In this document: piece after piece, positions 1 through 5,931 of the stretch
Position numbering within the stretch: the stretch's first letter is position 1
Layout of the letters: the number at the start of each line of letters is the position of its first letter
Assembly: GCA_024688095.1 (NCBI GenBank)
Contig: JAILEJ010000133.1
Coordinates: 1 to 8,612, forward strand
Source: Butyrivibrio sp.
GTDB lineage: Bacteria > Bacillota > Clostridia > Lachnospirales > Lachnospiraceae
Direction of reading: 5' to 3'
Length of the DNA stretch: 8,612 nucleotides
Translations under genes and position numbers: made by a program
Notes under the pieces: model-generated
What the model saw: only the letters and a program-made list of their open reading frames with translations
Told to the model about the DNA's origin: nothing
Databases searched by the model: none

Positions 1-185
1 TAAAAAGCTAAATCTCCCAAAAAGCTTTCTAAAAAATTTATTTGCCTTTTATCTAATATTTAAAACACCTTGTGCATATTTTCAGTTATGCATACAAGAA
101 GTTATACTTATAGATATACTATTTTAGTATGCTTCAAAGCAATGAAAATGTCAAACCAGCCAAATAACAATTTAATTCACAAAAC
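1..185. other. Gene-free AT-rich left flank with small palindromes
   Basis: No coding frame or RNA gene is evident. The stretch 69-132 contains nested short inverted repeats: TGCATA/TATGCA (73-78/87-92), GCATAC/GTATGC (90-95/127-132) and ATACTA/TAGTAT (116-121/125-130). In such AT-rich sequence some of these are expected by chance. From 522 to 611 and 927 to 1002 I likewise see nothing beyond AT-rich spacer. Confidence 0.4.
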
Positions 186-521
186 GGACGGTGAAGTTTT
201 CCATACGACGAAAGTGGATTTGAATATTTGACGGTGAACGTTTCTACTACTTGTAAGAACGACTATATAAAAGCCTATTTCGTTCAGAACACGCTCGCGC
301 TCCGATTTGGATGTAGGCGTACTAGATTCAAAGAACCTGATTACAGAAAAAAGCAATCTGTAATCAGGTTCTTTTTATTAAGTACGCGCATCCAAATAAG
401 GGTTCTTCTCTGAAATAGGCTTTTAATAGTCTTTTCTAAATCGCTGAAGAGTTCACCTGATTATTTGAAATGAAATTCATATTTAAAAAGTCTCATCTAA
501 AGCAAAAGAAGTTCACCTGTC
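186..521 (+). repeat. Family A foldback repeat, copy 1
   Basis: Five nested complementary arm pairs surround the terminator stem. They are 261-281 with 412-431 (about 20 bp with one bulge), AGAAC with GTTCT (286-290/402-406), ATTTGGATG with CATCCAAAT (305-313/389-397), GCGTACT with AGTACGC (317-323/381-387), and 330-347 with 357-374. Further out, GGTGAAC (233-239) faces GTTCACC (451-457), and GACGGTGAAG (188-197) faces GTTCACCTGTC (511-521); the left end seems to be a short duplication of itself. No target-site duplication or transposase is visible. Edges are approximate. Confidence 0.7.
330..378 (+). terminator. Intrinsic terminator-like hairpin at the tip of the left repeat
   Basis: AAAGAACCTGATTACAGA (330-347) and TCTGTAATCAGGTTCTTT (357-374) are exact 18-base complements with a nine-base loop, followed on the plus strand by a T-run (TTTTTATT). 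The sequence is nearly the same as the operon terminator at 1413-1453 but in the opposite orientation. It may end a plus-strand gene lying left of the window, or may simply belong to the repeat. Rightward termination looks better than leftward. Confidence 0.7.
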
Positions 522-611
522 ATTGATAATAAATTGCTATCTAAGAGCAGTATAATTATCCCCCTAAAAAATAAAATATGCTGCCGTTGTTTGTAATAGA
601 TGCTACCATTA

Positions 612-716
612 AAAGTTTTATTTGCTAAAGAAGATATTTGATTTTTCAAGATCAAAAGCAGATAATTGGAGTATTTAGTGCAAAGCAAATTCTTGATATC
701 AAGAAAAATGGAATTG
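612..716. repeat. Family B repeat, diverged unit 0
   Basis: The second half of this stretch aligns with the 105-bp unit that follows: AGATAATTGGAGTATTTAGTG corresponds to AGAAAATTGGAATTTAGTTG, and the palindrome TTCTTGATATCAAGAA (690-705) sits where the later units have TTCCTGGCATCAGGAA. The first half is too diverged to place with confidence. Confidence 0.5.
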
Positions 717-821
717 GAATTAAAGCATAGCAGGTTTTTAATTCTTCATGAGCAGAAACAGAAAATTGGAATTTAGTTGTTAGAGTGAAGTTAATTCCTG
801 GCATCAGGAAAATGTGTAAAT
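717..821. repeat. Family B tandem repeat, unit 1
   Basis: A 105-bp unit beginning GAATTAAAGCATAGCA, repeated immediately downstream with about ten differences by eye (roughly 90% identity). It contains GAATTAAA facing TTTAATTC near its start and TTCCTG-GCAT-CAGGAA (795-810) near its end. All frames are interrupted by stops, so it is not coding. Confidence 0.8.
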
Positions 822-926
822 GAATTAAAGCATAGCATGTTTTTAATTCTTCATGAACAGAAACAGTAAATTGGAATTTATTTTTTAGAGTGAAGTTAAT
901 TCCTGGTATCAGGAAAATTTGTATAG
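822..926. repeat. Family B tandem repeat, unit 2
   Basis: Second copy of the 105-bp unit, starting with the same GAATTAAAGCATAGCA and carrying TTCCTG-GTAT-CAGGAA (900-915). It breaks down at about 926, where a short remnant (AAAACATAGCAAGAATTATGG) hints at the start of a further copy before the sequence changes. Confidence 0.8.
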
Positions 927-1002
927 GGATGAAAACATAGCAAGAATTATGGCTTTACGGGTTCAAAACTATAAGAACATAAAATAGATATATGGTGTCA
1001 GC

Positions 1003-1154
1003 ATACCTTATTTATCAGGCGCCCCATTACAGATTATTCAAAGCAAAAACTCTGTCAAGAGTGCGTAGCACCGCGAAGCGGCAGGCTCTTGACAGAACTT
1101 TTGCTTTGATTTTAATTTCTATAGCGCCTGATAATTTTATTTCAAAAAAGGTAT
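1003..1154 (-). other. Branched 150-nt hairpin, unidentified structured element
   Basis: Three concentric stems are visible: ATACCTT with AAGGTAT (1003-1009/1148-1154), TTATCAGGCGC with GCGCCTGATAA (1012-1022/1124-1134), and a 23-base pair of arms at 1039-1061 and 1086-1108. The loop holds two mini-hairpins, TGC-GTA-GCA (1062-1070) and CCGC-GAA-GCGG (1071-1081). The two mismatches in the 23-base stem become G-U pairs only in the minus-strand RNA. It is GC-rich compared with its surroundings. I do not recognise an RNA family. Confidence 0.55.
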
Positions 1155-1159
1155 TAAAC

Positions 1160-1266
1160 ATTTTGAGAGTTAATTCAATAAGTATACATCCAAATAGAAG
1201 TTTGAGAATGTTCTGAACGTATTTAAATATTCAAATTCACTTTCACAGCGTAGAAAAGATCACCGT
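1160..1266 (-). repeat. Family A repeat, partial copy 3
   Basis: Read on the minus strand, this stretch matches the left arm of copy 1: TACGGTGATCTTTTC and GAAAGTGAATTTGAATATTT correspond to 187-228, then CGTTCAGAACA and ATTTGGATGTA correspond to 281-315. About 50 bases present in copy 1 (230-280) are missing, and the terminator tip is replaced by the unrelated branched hairpin at 1003-1154. Confidence 0.6.
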
Positions 1267-1276
1267 ACCACTTTGA

Positions 1277-1355
1277 GAATTAAATAGGTATTTAATTCAA
1301 AAACAAAAATTAGAATTTTAATAGATAGAGTGGCATTAATTCCTAATATCAAAAA
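1277..1355. repeat. Family B repeat, shortened unit 4
   Basis: Aligns with units 1 and 2 after internal deletions: GAATTAAATAGGTATTTAATTC gives a perfect palindrome where the others have a longer loop, and TAGAGTGGCATTAATTCCTAATATC matches TAGAGTGAAGTTAATTCCTGGCATC. The second palindrome (1340-1355) has decayed. It abuts family A copy 2 directly. Confidence 0.6.
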
Positions 1356-1552
1356 GATTATTAAAAGCATATTTTAGAGAATTAACTTTGTTGATATGTA
1401 CGTACTTAATGAAAAGAACCTGGCACAGATTTTAATCTGTTACCAGGTTCTTTGAATTTAGTTCTCTTACATCCCAATCGAAACGTATGCGTATTCTAAA
1501 CGGAATATACTTTTTACATAGTCACTTCTACAAGTGGTAAAAGTTCACCGTC
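1356..1552 (-). repeat. Family A foldback repeat, copy 2, carrying the operon terminator
   Basis: On the minus strand it begins TGACGGTGAAC eight bases after the transketolase stop codon and follows copy 1 closely: about 80% identity by eye over the 59 bases up to and including AAAGAACCTG, and again through CAGGTTCTTTT and ATTAAGTACG. Its outer arms 1503-1523 and 1356-1375 still pair, so the foldback shape is kept although both arms have changed. Orientation is opposite to copy 1. Confidence 0.7.
1408..1453 (-). terminator. Intrinsic terminator of the ara-transketolase operon
   Basis: On the minus strand AAAGAACCTGGTAACAGA (1436-1453) pairs with TCTGTGCCAGGTTCTTT (1413-1429) around a short AT loop, with one small bulge, and the transcript continues with a U-rich stretch (TTTTCATT). 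It lies about 108 bases after the transketolase stop and is the tip of the right-hand family A repeat. No other terminator-like stem of this quality lies closer to the stop. Confidence 0.75.
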
Positions 1553-1560
1553 AGATTATA

Positions 1561-2502
1561 TTAGATGAATTCTTTTACTGAGTTGTAAACGCCTTCTCCA
1601 TCAAGACCATACTTGTGAACAAGTTCGCTTGCTGTTCCAGATTCACCAAATACATCCTGCATACCAAGCTTCTTGACCTTAGTTGGCTGAAGTTCGCAAA
1701 GAGCGTTAGATACAGCACTACCAAGACCGCCAATTACTGAATGCTCCTCAACAGTTACAACCTTTCCAGTCTTCTTTGCAGAAGCTGCAATAAGTTCTTT
1801 ATCAAGAGGTTTAATTGTGCAGATGTTGATTACTTCAGCGCTTATACCTTCAGCTGCAAGCTTCTCTGCTGCTTCAATAGCTGAACCAACACAGATACCT
1901 GTTGCTACTATAGTTACATCGCTTCCTTCTCTAACAACTGTTCCTTTTCCAATTTCAAACTTGTAATCAGGTGTATCGTTGATGATAGGGCATGCAGCAC
2001 GACCAAATCTAATGTATACAGGTCCATCATGCTCAACTGCTGCTCTTACACAAGCCTTAGCTTCAATATCATCAGCAGGACACATAACTACCATATTTGG
2101 AATTACACTCATAAGTGCAAAATCTTCACTACACTGATGGCTTGCTCCGTCCTCACCAACTGTGATTCCAGCATGTGTTCCACCAATTTTTACGTTAAGC
2201 TTTGGATAAGCAACTGAGTTACGAACCTGCTCAAATGCTCTTCCAGCAGCAAACATAGCAAAAGTACTAACGAATGGGATCTTACCTGTTGTCGCAAGAC
2301 CAGCAGCGATTCCCATCATGTTACATTCAGCAATACCTACATCTATATGACGCTCAGGAAATGCTTTCTTAAATACTGAAGTTCTTGTTGATTCAGCAAG
2401 ATCAGCATCAAGTACTACAAGGTTTGGATATTCTTTGCCAAGTTCAGCAAGTGCAGCACCATAGCTGTCTCTGGTTGCTATTTTCTTCTTTTCTTCGCTC
2501 AT
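1561..2502 (-). CDS. Transketolase, C-terminal (pyrimidine-binding) subunit
   Basis: Second half of the split transketolase, 313 residues. The pyrimidine-binding domain (about 7-170) carries the glutamate that activates the thiamine ring, E59 in DVGIAECNMMG, followed by GGTHAGITVGEDGASHQ (108-123) with H110 and H122, and YIRFGR (163-168), whose arginine usually contacts the substrate phosphate. The C-terminal domain (about 185-313) contains VEEHSVIGGLGSAV (251-264). A cysteine follows the GIAE motif where glutamine is common in other transketolases; I believe it is frequent in Clostridia homologues. The ATG overlaps the stop of the first subunit by four bases (ATGA), and AAAGGA lies about 12 bases upstream. 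This is the last gene of the cluster; its stop is eight bases from the repeat element that carries the apparent terminator. Confidence 0.95.
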   Translation of the reverse strand: MSEEKKKIATRDSYGAALAELGKEYPNLVVLDADLAESTRTSVFKKAFPERHIDVGIAECNMMGIAAGLATTGKIPFVSTFAMFAAGRAFEQVRNSVAYPKLNVKIGGTHAGITVGEDGASHQCSEDFALMSVIPNMVVMCPADDIEAKACVRAAVEHDGPVYIRFGRAACPIINDTPDYKFEIGKGTVVREGSDVTIVATGICVGSAIEAAEKLAAEGISAEVINICTIKPLDKELIAASAKKTGKVVTVEEHSVIGGLGSAVSNALCELQPTKVKKLGMQDVFGESGTASELVHKYGLDGEGVYNSVKEFI

Positions 2503-3326
2503 AATTCTGCACCGATCCTTTCCAGCTCTTCCATAGCCTGTTTATACTGTTCGTCATTAGGAGCTTTTCCATGCCATCCAGCCTGGTTCTCCATAAATGA
2601 TACGCCCTTACCCTTAACGCTGTGAGCGATAATTGCTGTAGGCATACCCTTTGTATTTCTAGCTTCTTCAAATGCTTTTCTGATATCATCAAAATTGTGT
2701 GCATCAATATTGATTACGTGGAAGTTGAATGCTTCAAACTTCTTATCGATAGGATATGGTGAACATACTTCATCAACTGGTCCGTCAATTTGAAGTCCGT
2801 TATTATCAACGATAACAACTAAATTATCAAGTTTACGGAATCCTGCGAACATAGCTGCTTCCCAAACCTGACCTTCTTCAATTTCACCATCACCAAGCAA
2901 TGTATAAACTCTAAAGTCTTTATTATCAAGTTTAGCAGACATTGCCATACCACATGCTGCTGATATTCCCTGTCCAAGTGATCCACTTGACATATCAAGT
3001 CCTGGAAGGTACTGAATACTTGGATGTCCCTGAAGTCTTGATCCAAGCTTACGAAGTGTAGTAAGCTCTTCCTTTGGGAAATATCCTCTCTCAGCCATTA
3101 CAGAATATAATCCTGGTGCACAATGGCCCTTTGACAGTACAAATCTGTCTCTGTCTGGATTTGTTACGTTCTTTGGATCAATATTCATTTCTTCAAAATA
3201 AAGATATGTGAATATATCTGTTGCAGATAAAGATCCACCCGGATGTCCGGCACCTGCTGCATGAAGTGCTGTAACGATGTCCTTACGAACTTCATTTGCA
3301 GTTTTCTTTAGTTCCTGGTTCGTCAT
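2499..3326 (-). CDS. Transketolase, N-terminal (ThDP-binding) subunit
   Basis: First half of a two-subunit transketolase, which transfers two-carbon ketol units between pentose phosphates with thiamine diphosphate. The 275 residues cover the pyrophosphate-binding domain: GHPGGSLSATD (27-37), LSKGHCAPGLY (64-74), SSGSLGQG (113-120), the cofactor motif beginning GDGE (145-148) and ending with N175-N176, HSVKGKG (235-241) and WHGKAP (251-256). The length fits split transketolases of archaea and Clostridia rather than the 650-residue single-chain form. The ATG start has AAGGAAG seven bases upstream. The gene stops inside the start of the second subunit (ATGA), which implies coupled translation and equal dosage. 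It would use the D-xylulose-5-phosphate made by AraD. A 170-bp gap from araD leaves room for its own promoter. Confidence 0.95.
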   Translation of the reverse strand: MTNQELKKTANEVRKDIVTALHAAGAGHPGGSLSATDIFTYLYFEEMNIDPKNVTNPDRDRFVLSKGHCAPGLYSVMAERGYFPKEELTTLRKLGSRLQGHPSIQYLPGLDMSSGSLGQGISAACGMAMSAKLDNKDFRVYTLLGDGEIEEGQVWEAAMFAGFRKLDNLVVIVDNNGLQIDGPVDEVCSPYPIDKKFEAFNFHVINIDAHNFDDIRKAFEEARNTKGMPTAIIAHSVKGKGVSFMENQAGWHGKAPNDEQYKQAMEELERIGAEL

Positions 3327-3359
3327 AATGAAACTTCCTTTCTTTAATTAGTTAGAATG

Positions 3360-3384
3360 TTCCTATAAATAAGTTTTATAGGAA
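3360..3384 (-). repeat. Perfect 10-bp inverted repeat in the transketolase leader
   Basis: TTCCTATAAA (3360-3369) and TTTATAGGAA (3375-3384) are exact complements around a five-base loop, ending 33 bases before the transketolase ATG. No U-run follows in the transcription direction, so it is not a standard terminator of araD. It could be a repressor site or a leader hairpin. Confidence 0.6.
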
Positions 3385-3418
3385 ACTTTCGTCAAACTTC
3401 CAATCACTAACCCTTTAA

Positions 3419-3460
3419 CCACGTACGTTTACAATTTATCATATTGACCAATTATAGTCC
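3419..3460 (-). promoter_or_regulatory. Possible promoter and operator of the transketolase pair
   Basis: On the minus strand a TATAAT sequence (3451-3456) lies upstream of an ACGTACGT palindrome (3421-3428) within a 16-mer, 3419-3434, that shares the GTACGT core of the Bacillus AraR site but has poor arms. If the -10 is real, the palindrome sits about 10-25 bases past the start point, a road-block position. The -35 is weak (ATTTTA). A separate TTGACG (3390-3395) lies nearer the gene but lacks a good -10. Both readings are inference. Confidence 0.3.
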
Positions 3461-3496
3461 ACTACGATTAAAGTAAAATATTTTAAAAAAACGCAA

Positions 3497-4201
3497 TCAA
3501 TTCTTCTTAGCCTGTCCATAATAAGCATTTGCACCATGCTTACGGAAATAGTGTTTATCCTGAAGTTCCTGTGGTGCTGGCTGAACTCTCTGCTCAATAA
3601 CTTCACATCTGTAAGCCATCTTTGCAACTTCTTCAAGTACAACTGCATTATGTACAGCATCATGCGCATCTTTGCCCCATGTAAATACACCATGATTTTT
3701 GCAAAGTACACCAGGTACTGCTACAGGATCTTTTCCCATTCTGTTAAATTCATTTACAATAAGATGTCCTGTATTTTCTTCATAAGCATCTTCAATCTCA
3801 TCCTTTGTAAGACATCTTACACATGGAATCTCGCCATAGAAGTAATCTGCATGAGTTGTACCGTAGCAAGGAATGCTTCTTCCTGCCTGAGCCCAGCTTG
3901 TTGCATATGATGAATGAGTATGTACAACACCCTTAACATCTGCAAAAGCTTTATAAATTTCAACATGAGTAGGTGTATCTGAAGAAGGATTAAGATCTCC
4001 TTCTACCTTATTACCATTAAGATCCATAACTACCATATCATCTGGAGTCATAGTTTCATAATCAACACCACTTGGTTTGATTACAAAAAGTCCGCTCTCA
4101 CGGTCTATTTCACTTACATTTCCCCAAGTAAAAGTTACAAGTCCGTATTTTGGAAGCAGAATATTAGCTTCATATACTTTTTTCTTAAGTTCTTCTAACA
4201 T
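3497..4201 (-). CDS. araD: L-ribulose-5-phosphate 4-epimerase AraD
   Basis: Converts L-ribulose-5-phosphate to D-xylulose-5-phosphate by a zinc-dependent retro-aldol mechanism (class II aldolase/adducin family). Numbered from the start used here (234 residues; E. coli AraD has 231), the zinc ligands are H94 and H96 in VVHTHSSYA and H170 in CKNHGVF. Also visible are the phosphate-site strands TFTWGNVS and KPSGVDY, the acidic residue D75 in SSDTPTH, the catalytic D119 in HADYFYG, and the C-terminal HYFRKHGANAYYG with the conserved tyrosine. A GTG lies three codons upstream in frame, but it is part of the Shine-Dalgarno GAGGTG; the ATG at 4199-4201 has six-base spacing and aligns with the E. coli N terminus (MLE-LK). 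It starts 29 bp after araB ends, so the two are co-transcribed. Confidence 0.96.
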   Translation of the reverse strand: MLEELKKKVYEANILLPKYGLVTFTWGNVSEIDRESGLFVIKPSGVDYETMTPDDMVVMDLNGNKVEGDLNPSSDTPTHVEIYKAFADVKGVVHTHSSYATSWAQAGRSIPCYGTTHADYFYGEIPCVRCLTKDEIEDAYEENTGHLIVNEFNRMGKDPVAVPGVLCKNHGVFTWGKDAHDAVHNAVVLEEVAKMAYRCEVIEQRVQPAPQELQDKHYFRKHGANAYYGQAKKN

Positions 4202-4207
4202 TATTCG

Positions 4208-4213
4208 CACCTC
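4208..4213 (-). promoter_or_regulatory. Shine-Dalgarno deciding the araD start
   Basis: GAGGTG on the minus strand includes an in-frame GTG (4208-4210) that could be mistaken for a start. It is six bases from the ATG at 4199-4201, whose product aligns with the N terminus of characterised AraD proteins. Confidence 0.85.
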
Positions 4214-4230
4214 ATTAGTAAAACATTTTA

Positions 4231-5826
4231 TTATTTAAGACTATCTACTGCTGCTCTTTCTACTGCAAGTCCAGCCATGTAATCCTTCATGAAATCATCA
4301 AAGCCCTTAACATCTTCAGCTACAGGCTCTGCTGTTTCAACCTTACCGCTCTTAAATACCTTGTTTGCAAGATAGCTTTCAAGACTTTCTCCATCTTCCT
4401 TCTGAAGCATATAAGCTGCAAGAATTGCCTGTCCCCAAGGGCCACCTTCTCCTGCTGTCTCCATAAGTTTGATTGGTGTATTAAGTGCTGCTGCCATTAC
4501 TCTGTCACCAACACCCTTTGTCTTGAAGAATCCGCCCTGACCATAGAAATAGTCAACCTTTACGCCTTCTTCTTTTAACAGAATATCATTACCTGCCTTA
4601 AGAGCACCAAGTGATGTATAAAGATGTGTTCTCATAAAGTTAGCAAGATTAAATTTATCATCAGGTCTTCTTACAAAAAGAGGTCTTCCTTCGTCAAAAC
4701 CTGTAATACTCTCACCTGAGAAATAATTGTATGCAAGAAGTCCGCCGCAATCAGCATCACCTGTCATAGCATTTCTATAAAGTGTTCCATAAAGAGTATT
4801 ATCATCAATTTCATTTCCTGTAAGCTTTGCAAACTCTCTGAAAAGTCCAACCCATGCATTAAGGTCAGATGTACAGTTATTACAGTGTACCATTGCAACA
4901 GCTTCTCCGCTTGGTGTTGTTACAAGGTCAAGCTCAGGATGCACATTCTTAAGATCCTCTTCAAGAACTACCATTGAGAATACAGATGTACCTGCAGATA
5001 TATTTCCTGTTCTCTTACCTACTGAATTTGTTGCGGCCATACCTGTTCCTGCATCTCCTTCTGGAGGGCAAACAGGAATTCCAGCCTGAAGTGTTCCTGT
5101 AGGATCAAGTTTCTTAGCTCCTTCTGCTGTTAGTGTACCAGCTGAAGCACCAGCAGGAAGTGACTTTGGAAGAATATCTCTTATCTTCCATGCAAAGTTC
5201 TTATCAGCAATAAGAGAATCAAACTTATCAAGCATATCCTGATTATAATCACATGTTTTAGAATCGATTGGGAACATACCTGAAGCATCGCCTACACCAA
5301 GAACCTTTTCGCCTGTCATCTGCCAGTGAATATATCCTGCAAGTGTAGTAAAGAAATCAATAGAAGGAACATGATCTTCACCATTTAAAATAGCCTGATA
5401 AAGATGTGCAATGCTCCATCTCTGAGGGATATTAAAGTTAAGCTCCTTTGTAAGCTTTTCTGCAGCTTCACCTGTAATTGTATTTCTCCATGTTCTAAAT
5501 GGTACAAGAAGCTCGCCCTCTTTATTAAATGCCATATATCCATGCATCATTGCTGAGAATCCCATAGCTCCAACTTTTACAAGCTTTTCGCCATACTGCT
5601 TCTCAACATCCTTAGTAAGATCTGCATAACAATCCTGAACTCCTGACCAGATATCATCAAGTGTATATGTCCAGATTCCATTATCCAGTCTGTTTTCCCA
5701 TGTGTGTGATCCTGATGCAAGTGGATTATGCTCAAGATCTGTAAGTACAGCCTTTATTCTGGTTGAACCAAATTCGATACCGAGAGCTGTTTTACCCTCA
5801 GCGATAAGTGTTTTTACATCTGCCAT
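4231..5826 (-). CDS. araB: L-ribulokinase, non-classical FGGY carbohydrate kinase type
   Basis: Predicted to phosphorylate L-ribulose to L-ribulose-5-phosphate with ATP. The 531-residue protein has FGGY-kinase landmarks: the N-terminal phosphate-binding strand GIEFGSTRIKAVLTD (16-30), FRTWRN (110-115), the GVGDASGMFPID segment (177-188), the catalytic-base motif GDAGTGM with D258, SAGTSVF (277-283), and the C-terminal ATP-site segments FYGQGGFF (427-434) and GEGGPWGQA (459-467). The N-terminal motif and shorter length differ from the Escherichia coli AraB type (about 560 residues, GVDFGT...), so databases may label it xylulokinase-like. Its place between araA and araD argues for ribulokinase. 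The start used here is the ATG at 5824-5826: an ATG three codons upstream (5833-5835) touches the Shine-Dalgarno AAGGA, while the downstream one has eight-base spacing. A D-xylulokinase function remains possible. Confidence 0.88.
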   Translation of the reverse strand: MADVKTLIAEGKTALGIEFGSTRIKAVLTDLEHNPLASGSHTWENRLDNGIWTYTLDDIWSGVQDCYADLTKDVEKQYGEKLVKVGAMGFSAMMHGYMAFNKEGELLVPFRTWRNTITGEAAEKLTKELNFNIPQRWSIAHLYQAILNGEDHVPSIDFFTTLAGYIHWQMTGEKVLGVGDASGMFPIDSKTCDYNQDMLDKFDSLIADKNFAWKIRDILPKSLPAGASAGTLTAEGAKKLDPTGTLQAGIPVCPPEGDAGTGMAATNSVGKRTGNISAGTSVFSMVVLEEDLKNVHPELDLVTTPSGEAVAMVHCNNCTSDLNAWVGLFREFAKLTGNEIDDNTLYGTLYRNAMTGDADCGGLLAYNYFSGESITGFDEGRPLFVRRPDDKFNLANFMRTHLYTSLGALKAGNDILLKEEGVKVDYFYGQGGFFKTKGVGDRVMAAALNTPIKLMETAGEGGPWGQAILAAYMLQKEDGESLESYLANKVFKSGKVETAEPVAEDVKGFDDFMKDYMAGLAVERAAVDSLK

Positions 5827-5834
5827 AATAATCA

Positions 5835-5839
5835 TCCTT
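5835..5839 (-). promoter_or_regulatory. Shine-Dalgarno deciding the araB start
   Basis: AAGGA on the minus strand ends on the first base of an in-frame ATG (5833-5835), so that ATG cannot be the initiator if this site is used. The next in-frame ATG (5824-5826) lies eight bases downstream and gives the 531-residue product. Confidence 0.75.
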
Positions 5840-5867
5840 TTTTAATTTAATAATGTTTGTTAGACCC

Positions 5868-5911
5868 AAAGCCATTATGTCTTTCTAATAGAAAGAATAC
5901 ACAATGGCTTT
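5868..5911 (-). other. Long hairpin between araA and araB (mRNA processing, stability or partial terminator)
   Basis: Two 13-base arms, 5868-5880 (AAAGCCATTATGT) and 5899-5911 (ACACAATGGCTTT), pair around an inner stem CTTTC/GAAAG (5881-5885, 5891-5895) with a TAATA loop. The single mismatch between the outer arms becomes a G-U pair in the minus-strand transcript but an A-C clash in the other. The arms are not followed by a U-run in the transcription direction (next bases GGGTC), so a canonical terminator is unlikely. Its position 20 bases after the araA stop suggests a 3' stabiliser or a processing point that sets araA apart from araBD. Confidence 0.7.
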
Positions 5912-5931
5912 AGTATCCTGTCATCATTTAA

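Noticed and set aside
497..688. 63-residue minus-strand reading frame rich in leucine and isoleucine
   Set aside because: The hydrophobicity is what AT-rich non-coding DNA gives; it overlaps repeat sequence and lacks a ribosome binding site, so I do not call a small membrane protein.
717..926. CRISPR-like array
   Set aside because: Two contiguous 105-bp copies without short repeats, unique spacers or cas genes are tandem duplication, not CRISPR.
992..1216. 74-residue plus-strand reading frame over the branched hairpin
   Set aside because: It is spanned by inverted repeats, has no convincing ribosome binding site, and its composition follows the repeats.
2499..2502. Transketolase in two pieces as a possible frameshifted pseudogene
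   Set aside because: The pieces end and begin at natural domain borders, overlap by ATGA and each keeps its cofactor residues; two-subunit transketolases are an established form in archaea and Clostridia.
3327..3496. Thiamine riboswitch before the transketolase genes
   Set aside because: No TPP-element conserved segments (CUGAGA, and the ACCUGAUCUGG-type stretch) are present; transketolase uses thiamine but need not be controlled by it.
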